Positions 42,701 to 50,768 of a stretch of DNA of 64,000 nucleotides are shown here, piece by piece (positions within the stretch are counted from its first letter, which is position 1; each line of letters begins with the position of its first letter). The notes under the pieces were generated by a model. It saw only the letters and a list, made by a program, of their open reading frames with translations. It did not search any database and had not been told where the DNA came from. The DNA lies in the NCBI GenBank assembly GCA_017510445.1, contig JAFWNF010000007.1, forward strand, positions 52,462 through 116,461, written 5' to 3'. This DNA comes from Candidatus Saccharimonadota bacterium (lineage in GTDB: Bacteria > Patescibacteriota > Saccharimonadia > Saccharimonadales > Saccharimonadaceae). The position numbers and the translations under genes were made by a program.

Positions 42701-43248
42701 AAATTAAAGAGGATGACAGCAAAGACGCAAGAATAATTGCCACGAATACCGACAAAAACAAGCGAAAGAAAATTAACGACTACATGATTAATAAGGCTGG
42801 TCTAACTGCCCGTAAACTTTGGGACAAAAACGGCACTCTTGCTCAACTTTACAAATCTCGACGTTCTGGTGCCGCCAACAACGCTAAACCATTCGTTCGC
42901 AACTGGGCTAATCTTGACAATGAAGCCGAGATTCAAGATTATCTAAAAAAACAAGAACAAGCAAGAAAGAAAAAGCTTGAAACCGACCCAGATGCCAGCC
43001 CCGCAACAGCTTACCCAGAAGAAGAACGCGACTTTAATATCGGCTTAATAGATGACGTATTTGACGAGCATCACGACAGCGCAGATGATTTTTACAATGC
43101 CGCACAAGCCACTCTAGAAGCGATTGGAGTTAGAAGCACTATTGGTGAAATGTTTAAAGATTATTATGAAGCAAGCCGAACCACATCAGCAAAGATTCTT
43201 TTAGCTCACTTGAGATCTCTCCTCAACGATCCTGAAAACTATCTCTAA
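39772..43248 (+). CDS. VirB6/TrbL-like channel protein with long C-terminal domain
   Basis: 1158 residues from the ATG at 39772, which gives a clean signal peptide (KRRLFLALFSLLFACSTLFLPLL, cut near AYA). An alternative ATG ten codons earlier starts at the promoter edge. Residues ~110-365 hold about six to seven membrane helices (e.g. ITNIVFIIFLLVVVISHLTGFG, ALSGGLIAVFWTLVPVLLGAIISIAIGFI, MRQALVAVLTMIAPLAFVCFLLP), the TrbL/VirB6 arrangement. The last ~780 residues are a charged helical region, probably cytoplasmic, not recognised. VirB6 proteins form the inner-membrane channel of type IV secretion systems. PrgI and VirB4 genes follow, supporting the role. The C-terminal region is unusually long. 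Confidence 0.75.
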   Translation: MKKTAKTSLKRRLFLALFSLLFACSTLFLPLLNTPAYADPKPTTNTPSEVTSDQKTEETTNTEPKKEEKTKFTDEDLENVCNGQAGALGWLICPSSGAISKAVDSIYGTIEDFLVINPIPADDSSTIHIVWEYVRNITNIVFIIFLLVVVISHLTGFGINNYGLKRILPRIIVVGILVNLSFIICQIAIDVSNLLGYGLRDFFLSVEENAIMSGSIKAVTVTWTDLVNVVTGSAAAAGIGIALSGGLIAVFWTLVPVLLGAIISIAIGFITIAMRQALVAVLTMIAPLAFVCFLLPNTEKWFGKWKDTLFKMLVFYPMFSFLFGASHLAGWAIITSSVNENGETSGFGVLLGLAVQVFPLFFSWSLMKMSGTVLGTVNQKLHALSVKPLGAINRISQTNKGLAKSKYLATKPKGIGQDVIQRINDRQIRKEEDIAKYDAHAKLRGQAYAARMRNKKGNFTKRAGDFYEMQADSLNYQKQIERTKNDFNKGLGAIVEGEVARGRLGRGTLKSAGFLRLQQLDMKNVNASDTLKFEQARAEKIDYDNAVGFHDRVEQAFDAHIDQLEAGNPLHKRHEALGEGYGSLRASGLARYKAIEKIMEGDVVGSYYVKADAAHNYATHNKIVSGKFQTAFDLTPATQDVENQIRELTKLPDSTKHIDQIISGLRTINMRGDTDIVKHLIDDALIDHKIQVGTHASQSLANFLMFEVKDNDPMLRRFGKYINLETAGVYNNNDKHRQKLSIDYDEFITGEYLNPDGTKGYSKKSSVELMEGTSLDNVERTFYSNLDESVRKAYETVTIDENGKEHRFLTEEGKKAFLKKRKAIYNSMAPAFLSASLKYPSGSEQLVNAVSYLTGYKEKIAKDENGAPLRDENGLFLKTLEKRWEDKNDALYGLEDIEEGEGYFRTCAENYLTDQIPSQILNMRTDYRSTLTNHLFWSLMNSDEAERASAKKEFAEILGLDGLTDYQFDQITRGAEKIKEDDSKDARIIATNTDKNKRKKINDYMINKAGLTARKLWDKNGTLAQLYKSRRSGAANNAKPFVRNWANLDNEAEIQDYLKKQEQARKKKLETDPDASPATAYPEEERDFNIGLIDDVFDEHHDSADDFYNAAQATLEAIGVRSTIGEMFKDYYEASRTTSAKILLAHLRSLLNDPENYL

Positions 43249-43250
43249 TA

Positions 43251-43279
43251 TTGACAAAACATAAGAAGTATGCTATTAT
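43251..43279 (+). promoter_or_regulatory. Sigma70-type promoter upstream of prgI
   Basis: TTGACA at 43251-43256, 17-bp spacer, TATTAT at 43274-43279 preceded by TATGC. A second extended -10 (TGC-TATAAT, 43380-43385) sits 9 nt before the prgI ATG, so two starts are possible, one with a ~110-nt leader. Confidence 0.75.
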
Positions 43280-43394
43280 AGACTCAATCCTTTCCAAGGT
43301 AATTGTTTTTGAGTGTATCTCTCGAAACTTTTCCGAAAAATAAACATGAAAACCCATCATAATTCTTATGTAAACATGCTATAATATATTATAT

Positions 43395-44402
43395 ATGGCG
43401 CAATATAAGGTCCCTCAAGACGTTGAAGCGGATGATAAACTTGTTGGTCCGTTTACTTTTAGACAGCTTTGCTATCTTTTTATTGCTTTTGGGCTTGGCG
43501 CTTTAGCCGTCCTCCTCTTTAATATTTTTCCACTCCTCGCCGCCATTCCTGTCCCTTTTATCCTGTTTTTGTTAGTTTTATGTAATCCCTTCAAAAAAGA
43601 CCAGCCTATGGAAACCTATCTCGCTGCTCTCATTAATTTTTATTTAAAACCAAACAAACGTTTTTGGAATCCAGGCCAACGCGAATCTACCATTACAATC
43701 ACTGCTCCGAAAAAAATTGAAGGACCTCGCATTCGCGCTATTTCTGAAGACGAAGCAAGCCATCGTCTTTCCTTCCTGGCCGACATCGTTGATTCGAACG
43801 GACAAGCGGTTCGAGAAAACTGGTCTGGTGCCGTCCAAGAAGAGTACGTTGCTGAAGCCGCAGCAACGCCTGATATTTTCGAAAACTATGACGCCCAAAC
43901 TCTCACTTCTCGCGTTGCTGACCAATCGGTCTCTAAACATGATGAGGCTGTCGAAAAAATGCGTGCCGCTATAGCCGAAGTTGAAGGTGTTAGTGATTTT
44001 TCGTCTCCCTCTATTCCTTCTGCAACGCCAACCATCACCCATGGTTTCGATACTGCAAGTCCGCAACCCCAAGCGCCGACCTTTAATCCATCCGTTATAT
44101 CATCGTCTCCTAATATTTCTCAAACAATTATTCAGCCTACTCCTATCCAAGAATCGCCAACAATTCAACCTCAAGCACCTGAAACGCCAACCCCTACTGA
44201 GCCCGAATTAACTCCGCCCCAGCCCATCATCCCAGTCGCAAGTCAAACAACGCCTCAACAGACGAACCCGCCTAATCCAGCTCGCACTGCCGCCATGGAA
44301 CAACTCGCCAATAATAACGATTTTACCGTCGCAACCATTGCTAAGGAAGCAAACAGAATTCAAAATAACAACGATAATGATGTCTATATTTCATTACATT
44401 AA
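43395..44402 (+). CDS. PrgI-family (VirB3-like) membrane protein with disordered tail
   Basis: 335 residues. The first ~90 residues are the PrgI domain: MAQYKVPQDVEADDKLVGPFTFRQLCYLFIAFGLGALAVLL, two membrane helices, then NPFKKDQPMETYLAALINFYLKPNKRFWNPG. PrgI proteins take the place of VirB3 in type IV secretion systems of Gram-positives. Residues ~95-200 are soluble, and ~200-335 are a Pro/Thr/Gln-rich low-complexity tail, unusual for the family. It begins the operon prgI - TraC-N - VirB4. Confidence 0.85.
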   Translation: MAQYKVPQDVEADDKLVGPFTFRQLCYLFIAFGLGALAVLLFNIFPLLAAIPVPFILFLLVLCNPFKKDQPMETYLAALINFYLKPNKRFWNPGQRESTITITAPKKIEGPRIRAISEDEASHRLSFLADIVDSNGQAVRENWSGAVQEEYVAEAAATPDIFENYDAQTLTSRVADQSVSKHDEAVEKMRAAIAEVEGVSDFSSPSIPSATPTITHGFDTASPQPQAPTFNPSVISSSPNISQTIIQPTPIQESPTIQPQAPETPTPTEPELTPPQPIIPVASQTTPQQTNPPNPARTAAMEQLANNNDFTVATIAKEANRIQNNNDNDVYISLH

Positions 44403-44411
44403 GGAGAGAGT

Positions 44412-45254
44412 ATGCAACCACAACAATCACAACAACAATTCGGACCAATGCAGAACCAACCAGGTCAACCTGGAGTCATGCCAACTAATCCTAACGAAAT
44501 GATTACCGTCGAAGGACAGGCTACACCCGATGTCCCAATTTCTACTCAAACCTCCATCCCAATCTCTGAACTCCGCGATGGCATTGTTATTATGAAAGAC
44601 GGTTCTTTTCGCGCCGTTATCGCTTGCAAATCAATCAACTTTGACCTCATGTCTGAAAACGAACGTGAAGCCATTGAATATTCTTTCCAAAACTTTTTAA
44701 ACTCTCTCACCTTTACTACTCAAATCTTAATTCGTTCCCAACGCATTGATATTGGGCCTTATATTGAAAAACTCATCAAAATCCGCCGCGAAAATGACAA
44801 TATGCTTCTTGGCGTGCTAATGGATGATTATATAAACTTCATAGACATTCTCTCTCAAGAAGCTAACATCATGGACAAGTCCTTCTTTATTATCATTCCA
44901 TATTATTCATCGGCCGACGCCGAAAAACTTGTTCAACAAACCAAAAACTTCTTTAAATCTTTTCAAAAAAATAAGGAGCAACCCATCACTCGTATTGATC
45001 GTGTCACCTACGAAAAAGCCGTAAATGAACTTAATAGTCGTACTGAAAGCGTGCTTTCCGGTCTCTTTAACACAGGAATTCAGGCCGTTCGCCTTAATAC
45101 TAAAGAACTCAGTGAGCTATTCTATAATTTTAATAACCCCGATACAGCTGTTCGTGAACCGCTTGTTGATTTTTCCAAACTTGCCACTTTATATGTGAAA
45201 AAAGGCGAAGGGAAAAAAGAAGGGGAAGAAACGAAAGGAGACCAAAATGCCTAA
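44412..45254 (+). CDS. VirB4/TraC N-terminal-like protein (separate polypeptide)
   Basis: 280 residues. A Gln/Pro-rich start (residues 1-30) precedes a soluble domain (~45-265) that looks like the TraC-type N-terminal domain of VirB4 ATPases: IPISELRDGIVIMKDGSFRAVIACKSINFDLMSENEREAIEYSF... and FNSRTE-type helices. No P-loop. AAGGAGAGAG precedes the ATG, and the VirB4 gene overlaps its stop. The arrangement suggests VirB4 function is split over two polypeptides that work together at the membrane base of the secretion channel. Confidence 0.7.
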   Translation: MQPQQSQQQFGPMQNQPGQPGVMPTNPNEMITVEGQATPDVPISTQTSIPISELRDGIVIMKDGSFRAVIACKSINFDLMSENEREAIEYSFQNFLNSLTFTTQILIRSQRIDIGPYIEKLIKIRRENDNMLLGVLMDDYINFIDILSQEANIMDKSFFIIIPYYSSADAEKLVQQTKNFFKSFQKNKEQPITRIDRVTYEKAVNELNSRTESVLSGLFNTGIQAVRLNTKELSELFYNFNNPDTAVREPLVDFSKLATLYVKKGEGKKEGEETKGDQNA

Positions 45255-47076
45255 GAAAAAACAACTCTCAGCCTCAGAAATCGCTTCTCAATCTCAAGCA
45301 ATTGAAGAAATGGAAATTCAACGCGCATTTGAGCAGGGAATTACTACTCTTCGCGACATGATCTCCCCTTCGAGCATCGAATTATACAATAATTATTTTC
45401 GCCTTGGAACAAAATACGGTCGCACTCTCTATGTTTATGGCTACCCACGAACTCTTTATACCGGATGGCTTTCTCCTCTCATTAATATCGACGAGGTCCT
45501 TGACATATCAATGTATATTTATCCCGTCGATACCCAAGTCGTCATGAAAAATCTTCGCAAAAAAGTAACTCAACTTGAAGCCTCTATCAATGTCGGCGCT
45601 GAGCGTGGCAAGGTCCGCGACCCTGAACTTGAAGCCGCCATTAATGACGCCGAAGAGCTTCGCGATCAATTACAAGTTGGAGCTGAACGTTTCTTCCGCT
45701 TTGGCCTCTATGTTACACTTTGGGCGGATTCCCTAGATGAATTAACTTTCATTCAGCAAAAAATTGAAACCATCTTTGGCCAACAACTCGTTTTTTCAAA
45801 AGTAGCCACTTCACAGCAAGAGCAGGGAATGAATAGTACGATGCCTCAATGCACCGACCAGCTCCAGATTCGTCGCAACATGAACACTGGTGCTATTTCA
45901 ACCTGTTTCCCATTCACCTCTGCTGACCTTACACAAGAAAACGGTATCCTTTATGGCATCAATATGCATAATAATGGTCTTGTCATTTTTGATCGTTTTT
46001 CTCTTGAAAATGCCAATCTTGTCGTCTTCGCAAAATCCGGTGCAGGTAAATCTTTCACGGTAAAGCTTGAAGCTCTCCGCTCTATGATGATTGGCTCAGA
46101 AATTCTCATTATCGACCCTGAAAATGAGTATCAAAAACTATGTGATGCCGTTGGTGGATCTTATATTCGTCTCTCCTTAAATTCCGATACTCGTATTAAT
46201 CCATTTGACTTACCAAAAGTCATTGACTCCGACGAGGCAAATGATGCCTTAAAAGCCAATCTCGTTACTCTTCATGGCCTCTTCCGCCTTATGCTTGGCG
46301 GTAACCAAATTGGACCAAACGGACAAATGGTTCCTGCATTAAACCCAAATGAAGAAGCCGATCTTGACCAGGCTCTTATTGATACTTATGCACGCGCCGG
46401 AATTACCTCAGACCCACTCACTCACCAATCTACTCCCCCCACAATCATTAATCTCTATGACACCCTCCTCCATATGGAAGGAACCGGTCCAGAGCTTGCC
46501 CAACGTCTTCGAAAATATACTACAGGTACTTTTGCCGGAATTTTTTCCCAACAATCCAACGTTGACATTAACAATCAAATGGTCGTATTTAATATTCGAG
46601 ACCTTGAAGACGAGCTCCGCCCAGTCGCTATGTATATTGTTCTCTCGCATATTTGGAACACCGTTCGCGCAGAAAAAAAGAAACGCATTCTTATCGTAGA
46701 TGAAGCCTGGCAACTTATGAAATATGACGACTCGGCAAACTTTCTTTTCTCGCTCGCAAAACGCGCCCGCAAATACTACCTAGGTTTAACTACAATTACC
46801 CAAGACGTTGATGATTTTATTACATCCAAAATGGGTCGCGCTATTGTTGCCAACTCATCAATGCAATTATTATTAAAACAGTCTCCTTCGGCCGTAGATG
46901 CTCTTTCAGAAGTATTTAAACTCACTTCTGAAGAGAAAAAACGCCTCGGCAATTTCCCGGTCGGCCAAGGTCTTTTCTTTGCCGGGCCATCCCACGTTCA
47001 TATTCAAATCATTGCTTCTCAAACTGAAGAAAGTCTAATAACGACCAATCCTAACGATCAAAAAACTCAAGTTTAA
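45247..47076 (+). CDS. VirB4-family type IV secretion ATPase
   Basis: 609 residues. Walker A VVFAKSGAGKSFTVKLEAL near residues 258-276, followed by IIDPENEYQKLCDAVGGSYIRLS, the VirB4 hallmark; Walker B RILIVDEAWQLM near 480-491; then the Q-rich TTITQDVDDF box. The ~250-residue N-terminal part is a further VirB4-like domain (YNNYFRLGTKYGRTLYVYGYPR). It powers substrate transfer and pilus assembly. GAAAGGAG lies upstream and the gene overlaps the preceding stop by 8 bp. No VirD4 coupling ATPase is in the window. Confidence 0.92.
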   Translation: MPKKKQLSASEIASQSQAIEEMEIQRAFEQGITTLRDMISPSSIELYNNYFRLGTKYGRTLYVYGYPRTLYTGWLSPLINIDEVLDISMYIYPVDTQVVMKNLRKKVTQLEASINVGAERGKVRDPELEAAINDAEELRDQLQVGAERFFRFGLYVTLWADSLDELTFIQQKIETIFGQQLVFSKVATSQQEQGMNSTMPQCTDQLQIRRNMNTGAISTCFPFTSADLTQENGILYGINMHNNGLVIFDRFSLENANLVVFAKSGAGKSFTVKLEALRSMMIGSEILIIDPENEYQKLCDAVGGSYIRLSLNSDTRINPFDLPKVIDSDEANDALKANLVTLHGLFRLMLGGNQIGPNGQMVPALNPNEEADLDQALIDTYARAGITSDPLTHQSTPPTIINLYDTLLHMEGTGPELAQRLRKYTTGTFAGIFSQQSNVDINNQMVVFNIRDLEDELRPVAMYIVLSHIWNTVRAEKKKRILIVDEAWQLMKYDDSANFLFSLAKRARKYYLGLTTITQDVDDFITSKMGRAIVANSSMQLLLKQSPSAVDALSEVFKLTSEEKKRLGNFPVGQGLFFAGPSHVHIQIIASQTEESLITTNPNDQKTQV

Positions 47077-47116
47077 TATTTATTAAATCTAACGTTAATG
47101 CTATAATAAAAGTAAT

Positions 47117-50100
47117 ATGCCTCCAGTATCAGCAGCCGCTAGCGGAGCAAATGCCGCTGGCAAAATTGGGAACAAAGCAAGTGCAGAAGTCGCCAAAAAG
47201 GCAGACTTAGGCAAAGCCACTAACATCTCAAAAAATACAGCTAGCGATCTGCGACAAAATGCCGCCGCGGACCTTCGCAACCATGAAAGAAACGCCGAGA
47301 ATGGCGGTGATTCCGAAGAAAACTCTGGCGACGTAAATTATACTGGTGATGGAAGCGGGAGACAAAACACAGCTTCTAATAATTCGCGCTTAAATATCGG
47401 CAATATAGCAGGAAAACTAAATTTACAAGGACTAATAAAAGGCGCACCCGTTATTCTTTCTCTTGGCGTCGTACTTGTCCCGATACTCCTCCTCTTTGGT
47501 ACCGGATCTCTTCTTTTTGCTGATATTGATGAAAATACAATGGAATCAATGGATGTCCAATATGTAGCAATGCGCAAAGCCGCCGAAATCGCCACTGGTA
47601 AAGCCTTAGCAAACGGTTCTATTCCTTCAACATTCGCCAAAAACCTTACAGATTCTGGTCTCGAAGTTGGCTATTTGGACAACTCTGGGACTTTCATTGC
47701 CGGCCTACGTCCAAGTTCTGATACCACTATTGCCTCAACTGCCATTTCTGATTCAATCGCTCTTAACAACCCTTCTCTAACAGTTTCCAGCTCTTCTGAT
47801 GAAGATAGTTCGTTAGTTTTACGTTTTAAAGACAGGATCATAAATGCCTCTGAGTGGCTCGCTGCCGTCGAAACCGATCCAGAAGTTTATAAGGCCTTTG
47901 ACGAGGCAACATACGGTCGGGCTATGGGCCATTATGACAACGCTGCCGAACTCTTTTATTCTAACATCAACGCCTCGCGCAATATCTTTGCTAATTTTTC
48001 TTCAACCGACGAAACCAGAGATTTTCGTGAAATACTTGGAGAATATTACACAAGCAACCCAGACAATATTTATGAAGTCGAGCCTAATGACACAGCAAAA
48101 ACAAAGGGCGCAACTACACAAACTGGGAATGCAACAAAAGATGCTATTGACGCTTATCTCGATGAATTATATGAGAACACCGTAGTCGACGCAGATGACT
48201 CCGATTGGGAAAGCGGAAAACGCCACGACGAATCACAAATGTTTTACGATAAAGCTCAAGCCGCCACAATTGCCTATCTCGTCAATAACGCCCTCAATGC
48301 CAACGAAACTTATGAGTCTATGAAATATTTCCTTATGCTAGAAGAAGTTATGTCAAAAACCAAAGCTGGCGACGGAGCAACTGCCCCCGCTAATGAGATG
48401 TTGAACTATTTTACCACGGCTGATGAAACTGGACTTTCCGCCGTCCAGTCCCCCACTCTTTCCTCCGTCCTTACAAAATCTTTTGACGGATACTATTCTG
48501 ATGACGAATCAAAAAACGAAATAAAACCTTTTTCAATCGACCGCGTCCATCAAACCATAAAGGACTACGCAAGCGCTATCGATGATGACTATCTTAAGTT
48601 TGCCCTTTCAATTGCCGGTATCTCTTGGTCGCAATCTTCCTCTAACCCTTACGGTATAAAAGACAATGAGCATTCAATTCTTAAATTATTACCAGAAGAA
48701 ACAGAACCAACTCCTCCTGCTTGCGTTAGATATCCAGCCACTTCCGAATATTATGACTCGGCTTGTGAGGCTTTATGGATACAATATGATAAAGACTATG
48801 CGGAATACCAAAAATACCTAGAAAAAAAGGATGAGGAAAAAATATATCACACAATAACTGCTAGATTGTTAGATGAGCTATCACGAGCTCTTTCTTCAGA
48901 CTCGTCAAAAACCACTTTTCTTGCAGGTAGTGGTTTTAATGGTATTATTGGTTCTCATGCCGGAGAACTATTTTCTAAAGGCGGCTCAATTCTTGGCTCA
49001 AAAATCGCCACCACCGCTCAGGGGGCCACTTCTAGTACTGAAGCTTCAGTTGTAGCTTACCAAAAAGAGACAAGCCACATTCTCGCCCTTGACGCTGCCG
49101 CCGATCGTGTAGGCCGTAGCCCATTCGACATCGCCTCTCAAAATACTCTTTTTGGTAGTATCGTTCATGCTTTTTCCAATTACCTCTATACAACCCCGTC
49201 TCTCTCTTCCGGTCTCTCTTCTTTTTCATCGATCTTAAGGAGCTCCTTTACATCTTTTCTTCCGGGAGCTTTCGCCGACAACGAATCTTCTTTTCAAACC
49301 TCCTATGGAGAGTGTCCCGAAAACGATATCTACGGTAATGGGTTTGTTTGCTCCTCCTTTTCTTATCCTACCGTTGCTTTTGATCTAAATCATATTGAGT
49401 CCTATATCCAGGGTAATCCTGAAAAACCTGCCAATATCGACGACTTCGTCGAATATAATAACAACCGTACTTCTAATGTTGGCTACCTTAATGATAAAAT
49501 AGCAGCCAAAATTACCCCTGACCTAAGCGGAAAGGCTAGTCAATTATTTGAATTCCTTAAAAATAAATTAACTCAGTTTTGGGATAACGACGCAAGATTC
49601 AAGGATTACTTTAGTACAAGATATACCGCTTATAGCCCAGACCAATTAGCACTAATCGCTGGCACCGCCTTCACGGATGGTGGCGAATATAAAGACGCCC
49701 AAGCTTACAGCGTCCTCTCTCGCTTCCTTGATCAGATCGGCTATTATTCTGAAGAAAATACAAACCCTACAGCCTTTTCTGAAAGTTTTGATCGCCCAGG
49801 GACTGGCGAATCCCCTTACATTGCGCTTTTGAAAGAAACTTCCACTGATTTTTCTACACTGAATGACGCGGAATATCTCGCCGCTATCTCCGGTATGTCC
49901 GAAGAAGAAGCTAATGTTGTTCTCGGCTACTTTGCTTACGAATCTTATCTTGCCTCCATTGATTATGAAAATCGCCTTGCTTTCGGTAGAGAAGAAACTT
50001 TTGATTTTGAAAATTCTATCCAATTTGAAGAAACCGATCCTTTTGAGGCCGAACTCGCCGTCATCGCCAAAAACGACCATCTAAAAATTACTCGAAAGGA

Positions 50101-50119
50101 CCCAACTTATGCCGCATAA
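47117..50119 (+). CDS. Large membrane-anchored exoprotein of the secretion locus
   Basis: 1000 residues, not recognised. Residues 1-105 are hydrophilic, Ala/Asn/Lys rich and without a signal peptide; one membrane segment lies at ~112-140 (VILSLGVVLVPILLLFGTGSLLF); the remaining ~860 residues are probably outside. They carry two Cys pairs (CVRYPATSEYYDSAC and CPENDIYGNGFVC) that could form disulfides, and long Ser/Asp-rich regions. TGC-TATAAT ends 9 nt before the ATG. The next gene overlaps by 11 bp, and a PEGA protein and wall hydrolase follow, so this protein most likely belongs to the outward-facing part of the machine or is an exported adhesin. Confidence 0.65.
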   Translation: MPPVSAAASGANAAGKIGNKASAEVAKKADLGKATNISKNTASDLRQNAAADLRNHERNAENGGDSEENSGDVNYTGDGSGRQNTASNNSRLNIGNIAGKLNLQGLIKGAPVILSLGVVLVPILLLFGTGSLLFADIDENTMESMDVQYVAMRKAAEIATGKALANGSIPSTFAKNLTDSGLEVGYLDNSGTFIAGLRPSSDTTIASTAISDSIALNNPSLTVSSSSDEDSSLVLRFKDRIINASEWLAAVETDPEVYKAFDEATYGRAMGHYDNAAELFYSNINASRNIFANFSSTDETRDFREILGEYYTSNPDNIYEVEPNDTAKTKGATTQTGNATKDAIDAYLDELYENTVVDADDSDWESGKRHDESQMFYDKAQAATIAYLVNNALNANETYESMKYFLMLEEVMSKTKAGDGATAPANEMLNYFTTADETGLSAVQSPTLSSVLTKSFDGYYSDDESKNEIKPFSIDRVHQTIKDYASAIDDDYLKFALSIAGISWSQSSSNPYGIKDNEHSILKLLPEETEPTPPACVRYPATSEYYDSACEALWIQYDKDYAEYQKYLEKKDEEKIYHTITARLLDELSRALSSDSSKTTFLAGSGFNGIIGSHAGELFSKGGSILGSKIATTAQGATSSTEASVVAYQKETSHILALDAAADRVGRSPFDIASQNTLFGSIVHAFSNYLYTTPSLSSGLSSFSSILRSSFTSFLPGAFADNESSFQTSYGECPENDIYGNGFVCSSFSYPTVAFDLNHIESYIQGNPEKPANIDDFVEYNNNRTSNVGYLNDKIAAKITPDLSGKASQLFEFLKNKLTQFWDNDARFKDYFSTRYTAYSPDQLALIAGTAFTDGGEYKDAQAYSVLSRFLDQIGYYSEENTNPTAFSESFDRPGTGESPYIALLKETSTDFSTLNDAEYLAAISGMSEEEANVVLGYFAYESYLASIDYENRLAFGREETFDFENSIQFEETDPFEAELAVIAKNDHLKITRKDPTYAA

Positions 50120-50768
50120 AATTTCCTTAAAAAATCTCATTCTTATTCTTATTAACGGGGCTCTTTTGCTTGCTATTATAATAATCACTATTATTTCGTC
50201 TTCGAGATCCGCAATCCTTACGATCCTCACCGTGCCATCCGACGCAACCATCACGATTAATAACCAAGAATTCTTATCCGGAACTTATAAATTCTTTCCA
50301 GGAGAAATTACGGCAAAAATTACAAAGGACGGATTTGACACTAAAGAAATTAGTTTAGCCCTAGAAGCAAACGCAAACAATCGTCTTTTTGTGTATCTAA
50401 CAAAAGACGGGGAACTATCATACATTCAAGACAACTCTACGGATTTTGAAACACTCCGCCAGATATCCAATATCTCCGATGATGAATATCTAAACTCTTT
50501 TGTTAAAAAATACGATGACGAGCAAGCCCTAAAAAACTTTTTGCCGATTTATTATGAAGATATGGAAAATTTACAATTCTTTAGTATTTTCTATGAAACA
50601 GAAAAGTGTAAAGAACATAGTTATTGTTTATTAATTTCTGACGTCATAGAAGGAAACCGCACATTTGCCACCAATCTTTTAAAAAAATACGGCTATTCGT
50701 CACCAGAATATGAAATTATATACGAATATAATTGTGAAAAAGGAGATTTAGAATGCGCCAATCTCTAA
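50109..50768 (+). CDS. PEGA-domain membrane protein
   Basis: 219 residues. One membrane segment at ~9-33 (LILILINGALLLAIIIITIISS), then a PEGA domain (~38-98): LTVPSDATITINNQEFLSGTYKFFPGEITAKITKDGFDTKEISLALE. PEGA domains are beta-sandwich modules in surface and wall-associated proteins. The last ~110 residues are soluble with several Cys (KCKEHSYC, NCEKGDLEC). Start and stop overlap the neighbouring genes (11 and 16 bp), so expression is tightly linked to the 1000-residue protein and the hydrolase. Confidence 0.75.
   Translation: MPHKISLKNLILILINGALLLAIIIITIISSSRSAILTILTVPSDATITINNQEFLSGTYKFFPGEITAKITKDGFDTKEISLALEANANNRLFVYLTKDGELSYIQDNSTDFETLRQISNISDDEYLNSFVKKYDDEQALKNFLPIYYEDMENLQFFSIFYETEKCKEHSYCLLISDVIEGNRTFATNLLKKYGYSSPEYEIIYEYNCEKGDLECANL

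Noticed and set aside
43338..43385. Possible 12-codon leader peptide before prgI
   Set aside because: No ribosome site, and it overlaps the second -10 box.
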